This document shows positions 5,710 through 7,112 of a DNA stretch of 7,112 nt, one piece after another. Each line of letters opens with the position of its first letter. Position 1 is the stretch's first letter. The stretch comes from Treponema sp. UBA4319 (GTDB lineage: Bacteria; Spirochaetota; Spirochaetia; Treponematales; Treponemataceae). The position numbers were made by a program, and so were the translations under genes. Where the stretch lies: contig DGUD01000065.1 of the NCBI GenBank assembly GCA_002393865.1, forward strand, positions 1 to 7,112. Direction: 5' to 3'. Under the pieces are notes generated by a model. It saw nothing but the letters and a program-made list of their open reading frames with translations, was not told the origin of the DNA and ran no database searches.

Positions 5710-5742
5710 AAAAGCTGCCCGGAAGCTGTTTTCCGGATCAGC
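5710..5742 (-). promoter_or_regulatory. hairpin just upstream of the CYTH start codon
   Basis: On the minus strand GCTG (5742-5739) and CCGGAA (5736-5731) pair with TTCCGG (5724-5719) and CAGC (5717-5714), with small bulges and a 6-base loop. TTTT (5713-5710) follows, and the ATG is 9 bases further on. It could be a weak terminator or attenuator, or a structure controlling initiation, since this gene lacks a visible ribosome-binding site. Confidence 0.4.
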
Positions 5743-5779
5743 AGGCTCAAGAAACTCATTTTCGCAGGTCTTCAGCCTG

Positions 5780-5826
5780 AAAAAATGCAAGCACCGCCCG
5801 GAAGCCCGTAGCTTCCCGGACGGCGC
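5780..5826 (-). terminator. intrinsic terminator after the GH94 gene
   Basis: On the minus strand bases 5826-5811 pair with 5805-5791 around a 5-base loop. The stem is GGAAGC/GCTTCC next to the loop, then one bulged base, then a GC-rich outer arm. The outer mismatches in the plus-strand reading become G-U pairs on the minus strand, which argues that the minus strand is the functional one. Six Ts (5785-5780) follow after five bases. Confidence 0.7.
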
Positions 5827-5885
5827 ACCTCTGTATGCAAGGAGGGTGCGCTGCCGGCCGGAAGCGGGCTGCGTTTCCGGCCGGC
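5823..5885 (-). repeat. two further GC-rich hairpins between the GH94 stop and its terminator
   Basis: GCCGGCCGGAA (5853-5863) and TTCCGGCCGGC (5875-5885) form a perfect 11-base stem with an 11-base loop, beginning 5 bases after the GH94 stop. A second inverted repeat, GCGCACCTC (5823-5831) with GAGGGTGCGC (5842-5851, one bulged G), follows. Neither has a U-tract. The second shares bases 5823-5826 with the terminator stem, so those two cannot form fully at once. Possible roles are mRNA 3'-end stabilisation or a regulatory switch. Confidence 0.55.
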
Positions 5886-5889
5886 AAGC

Positions 5890-7112
5890 TTACACGCGCT
5901 CGCAGGGAACCGCGCGGGCGTCCTTGCCCATCACCACCACGACGATGTTCTCGTCCTTCAGCTTGTCGGCCGGGATGACGCAGCCGTCCAGCGGCTCGCC
6001 GTTCAGCACGAGCGACGTGATGCCCTTGCACACATGCTGCGGGTTCTGCACGTCCACGTGGATGATTTTTCCGCGGAAGCGGCGGCGTACCTTAAAGCCG
6101 TCCCAGCTGTCGGGGACGCAGGGATCGACCAGCAGGCCGTCGTACTGCGGGCGGATGCCCAGAATGTACTGCGTCAGGCTGTAGTACGCCCATGTGGCCG
6201 CGCCGGAAAGCCATGACGTGCGCGTGTTGCCCGCCCGCGGGGAGAACGTGGAATAGGTCGTCTGTCCCTGCACGTACGGCTCGCTCTGGCGGACTTCCGC
6301 GCGGTCGTTCCATGCGGCGGGGAGCGCCGCCTTGCAATACTCGTAGGCGCGGTTGCCGTTGCCGAGCATGGCCTCCGCGATGACGCCCCAGCCCTGCGTG
6401 TGGTTGAATATGCCCGCGTTCTCCTTGATGCCGGGGTTAAAGACCACCGCGCGCATTACCTCGATGCTGGTGTGCACGAAAGGCGGCGCGCAGAGCATAA
6501 GGCCGTACGGAGTGGCAAGGCGCTCCTTGACGGTCTCCATACACTGCTTTGCCTGCTCAGGGGTGGCGGCGCCGGAAAGCACAGACCACACCTGCGTGTT
6601 GAAGTAGACCTGCCCTTCCTCCATGGTCTTGGTGCCGTAGACCGTGCCATCCTCGGCGACAGCCCAGATCCACCACTTGCCGTCCCAGCACTTCTTCTGG
6701 ATTGCCTTGTCAAGCTCGTCCCGCGTCTTGAGCGCCCAGTCGCTCTCGTCCTTTTTGCCAAGGCGTAGCGAGATGTCGGAGTACGTGGTGAGCCCCAGGC
6801 GCAGCTGGAAGGCGACAAAGAGCGACTCCCCGTGGTAGCCGAGCTTGAGGCAGTCGTTCCAGTCGGCGAGCAGACCGCAGGGAATGCCGTCCGTGCCCAT
6901 GTGCGCAAGGTTGAACAGCAGCGCCTGCTTCAAGTGGCCGTAGACGGTCGCCTCGCCGTGGTCGGCATAGGGGATGACCTTGTTGTACAGGCTGAAGTCG
7001 CCGCACTCCGCGATGTAGGCGGGCACCGCATTGAAGAACCAGAGGCAGTCGTCCGAGCGGAATTCCTCCTCGTCGGGCTGCTTCTCGTGGCCGGGATTGT
7101 GATCCACGCGGA
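5890..7112 (-). CDS. GH94 glycoside phosphorylase, probably cellobiose phosphorylase (C-terminal half)
   Basis: GH94 enzymes split beta-linked disaccharides with inorganic phosphate, giving a sugar 1-phosphate and a free sugar; cellobiose phosphorylase is cytoplasmic. At least 405 codons are present, about half of a typical 800-residue enzyme, and the frame runs off the window edge. The GTG at 7105-7107 is an internal Val, taken here as residue 1. EEEFRSDDCLWF (13-24) leads the catalytic (alpha/alpha)6 barrel. ADWNDCLKLG (81-90) holds the general acid, Asp85 by analogy with the WND motif of characterised enzymes. PGIKENAGIFNHTQGW (225-240) and SWLSGAATWAYY (298-309) lie around the phosphate pocket, with His236 and Ser301-Gly302 the likely contacts. 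LGIRPQYDGLLVDPC (316-330) opens the C-terminal domain. It most resembles gut/rumen cellobiose phosphorylases in my recollection; chitobiose or another beta-glucobiose is possible. Confidence 0.93.
   Translation of the reverse strand, partial: RVDHNPGHEKQPDEEEFRSDDCLWFFNAVPAYIAECGDFSLYNKVIPYADHGEATVYGHLKQALLFNLAHMGTDGIPCGLLADWNDCLKLGYHGESLFVAFQLRLGLTTYSDISLRLGKKDESDWALKTRDELDKAIQKKCWDGKWWIWAVAEDGTVYGTKTMEEGQVYFNTQVWSVLSGAATPEQAKQCMETVKERLATPYGLMLCAPPFVHTSIEVMRAVVFNPGIKENAGIFNHTQGWGVIAEAMLGNGNRAYEYCKAALPAAWNDRAEVRQSEPYVQGQTTYSTFSPRAGNTRTSWLSGAATWAYYSLTQYILGIRPQYDGLLVDPCVPDSWDGFKVRRRFRGKIIHVDVQNPQHVCKGITSLVLNGEPLDGCVIPADKLKDENIVVVVMGKDARAVPCERV

Noticed and set aside
5701..5790. N-terminal extension of the CYTH protein to 5790
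   Set aside because: CYTH proteins place the ExExK motif at the N-terminus, and the extension translates hairpin and terminator sequence.
5853..5885. The 11-bp perfect hairpin as the GH94 terminator by itself
   Set aside because: Neither strand has a T run after it; the hairpin at 5791-5826 with its six-base U-tract is the better terminator.
7105..7107. GTG as the true start of the GH94 gene
   Set aside because: The following residues are mid-protein GH94 sequence; about half of the enzyme is missing upstream, so the gene continues past the window.

Overview
The window looks like chromosomal core sequence from a moderately GC-rich bacterium, most likely a spirochaete of the Treponema group. 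The lineage is inferred from the order rplM-rpsI-recX and from the mix of neighbours (an N-terminal HTH/C-terminal receiver regulator, SppA, DUF975, CYTH and a cellobiose-phosphorylase-type GH94 enzyme). No rRNA or marker search could be run. There is no transposase, integrase, CRISPR array, tRNA or rRNA.

The layout is two converging blocks. The plus-strand block (1-3020) starts with the 3' end of an unidentified gene, which overlaps a small two-helix membrane protein (134-376). A strong extended -10 promoter (409-438) and a structured leader precede rplM (L13), rpsI (S9) and recX. A 379-base gap follows. It holds a weak terminator-like hairpin, a perfect dyad, another extended -10 promoter and a leader of about 210 nt with three hairpins, leading to a regulator with an excisionase/MerR-like HTH followed by a complete receiver domain.

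The minus-strand block (7112 down to 3004) reads: the C-terminal half of a GH94 phosphorylase, a cluster of three hairpins ending in a U-tract, a CYTH-domain phosphohydrolase/cyclase-like protein, a probable terminator, then a two-gene operon of a DUF975 membrane protein and the membrane-anchored serine protease SppA. DUF975 and sppA share one base at the stop/start junction. The blocks collide at 3004-3020, where the regulator and sppA overlap tail to tail by 17 bases with no room for a conventional terminator.

Functionally this is mostly housekeeping: ribosome assembly with RecA control by RecX, envelope protein turnover by SppA, and phosphorolytic disaccharide use that fits a plant-fibre-fed gut or rumen niche. 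I do not see a convincing new defence or mobile system. The parts most worth a second look are non-coding: the possible attenuator before rplM, the dyad and structured leader before the HTH-receiver gene, and the hairpin cluster after the GH94 gene.
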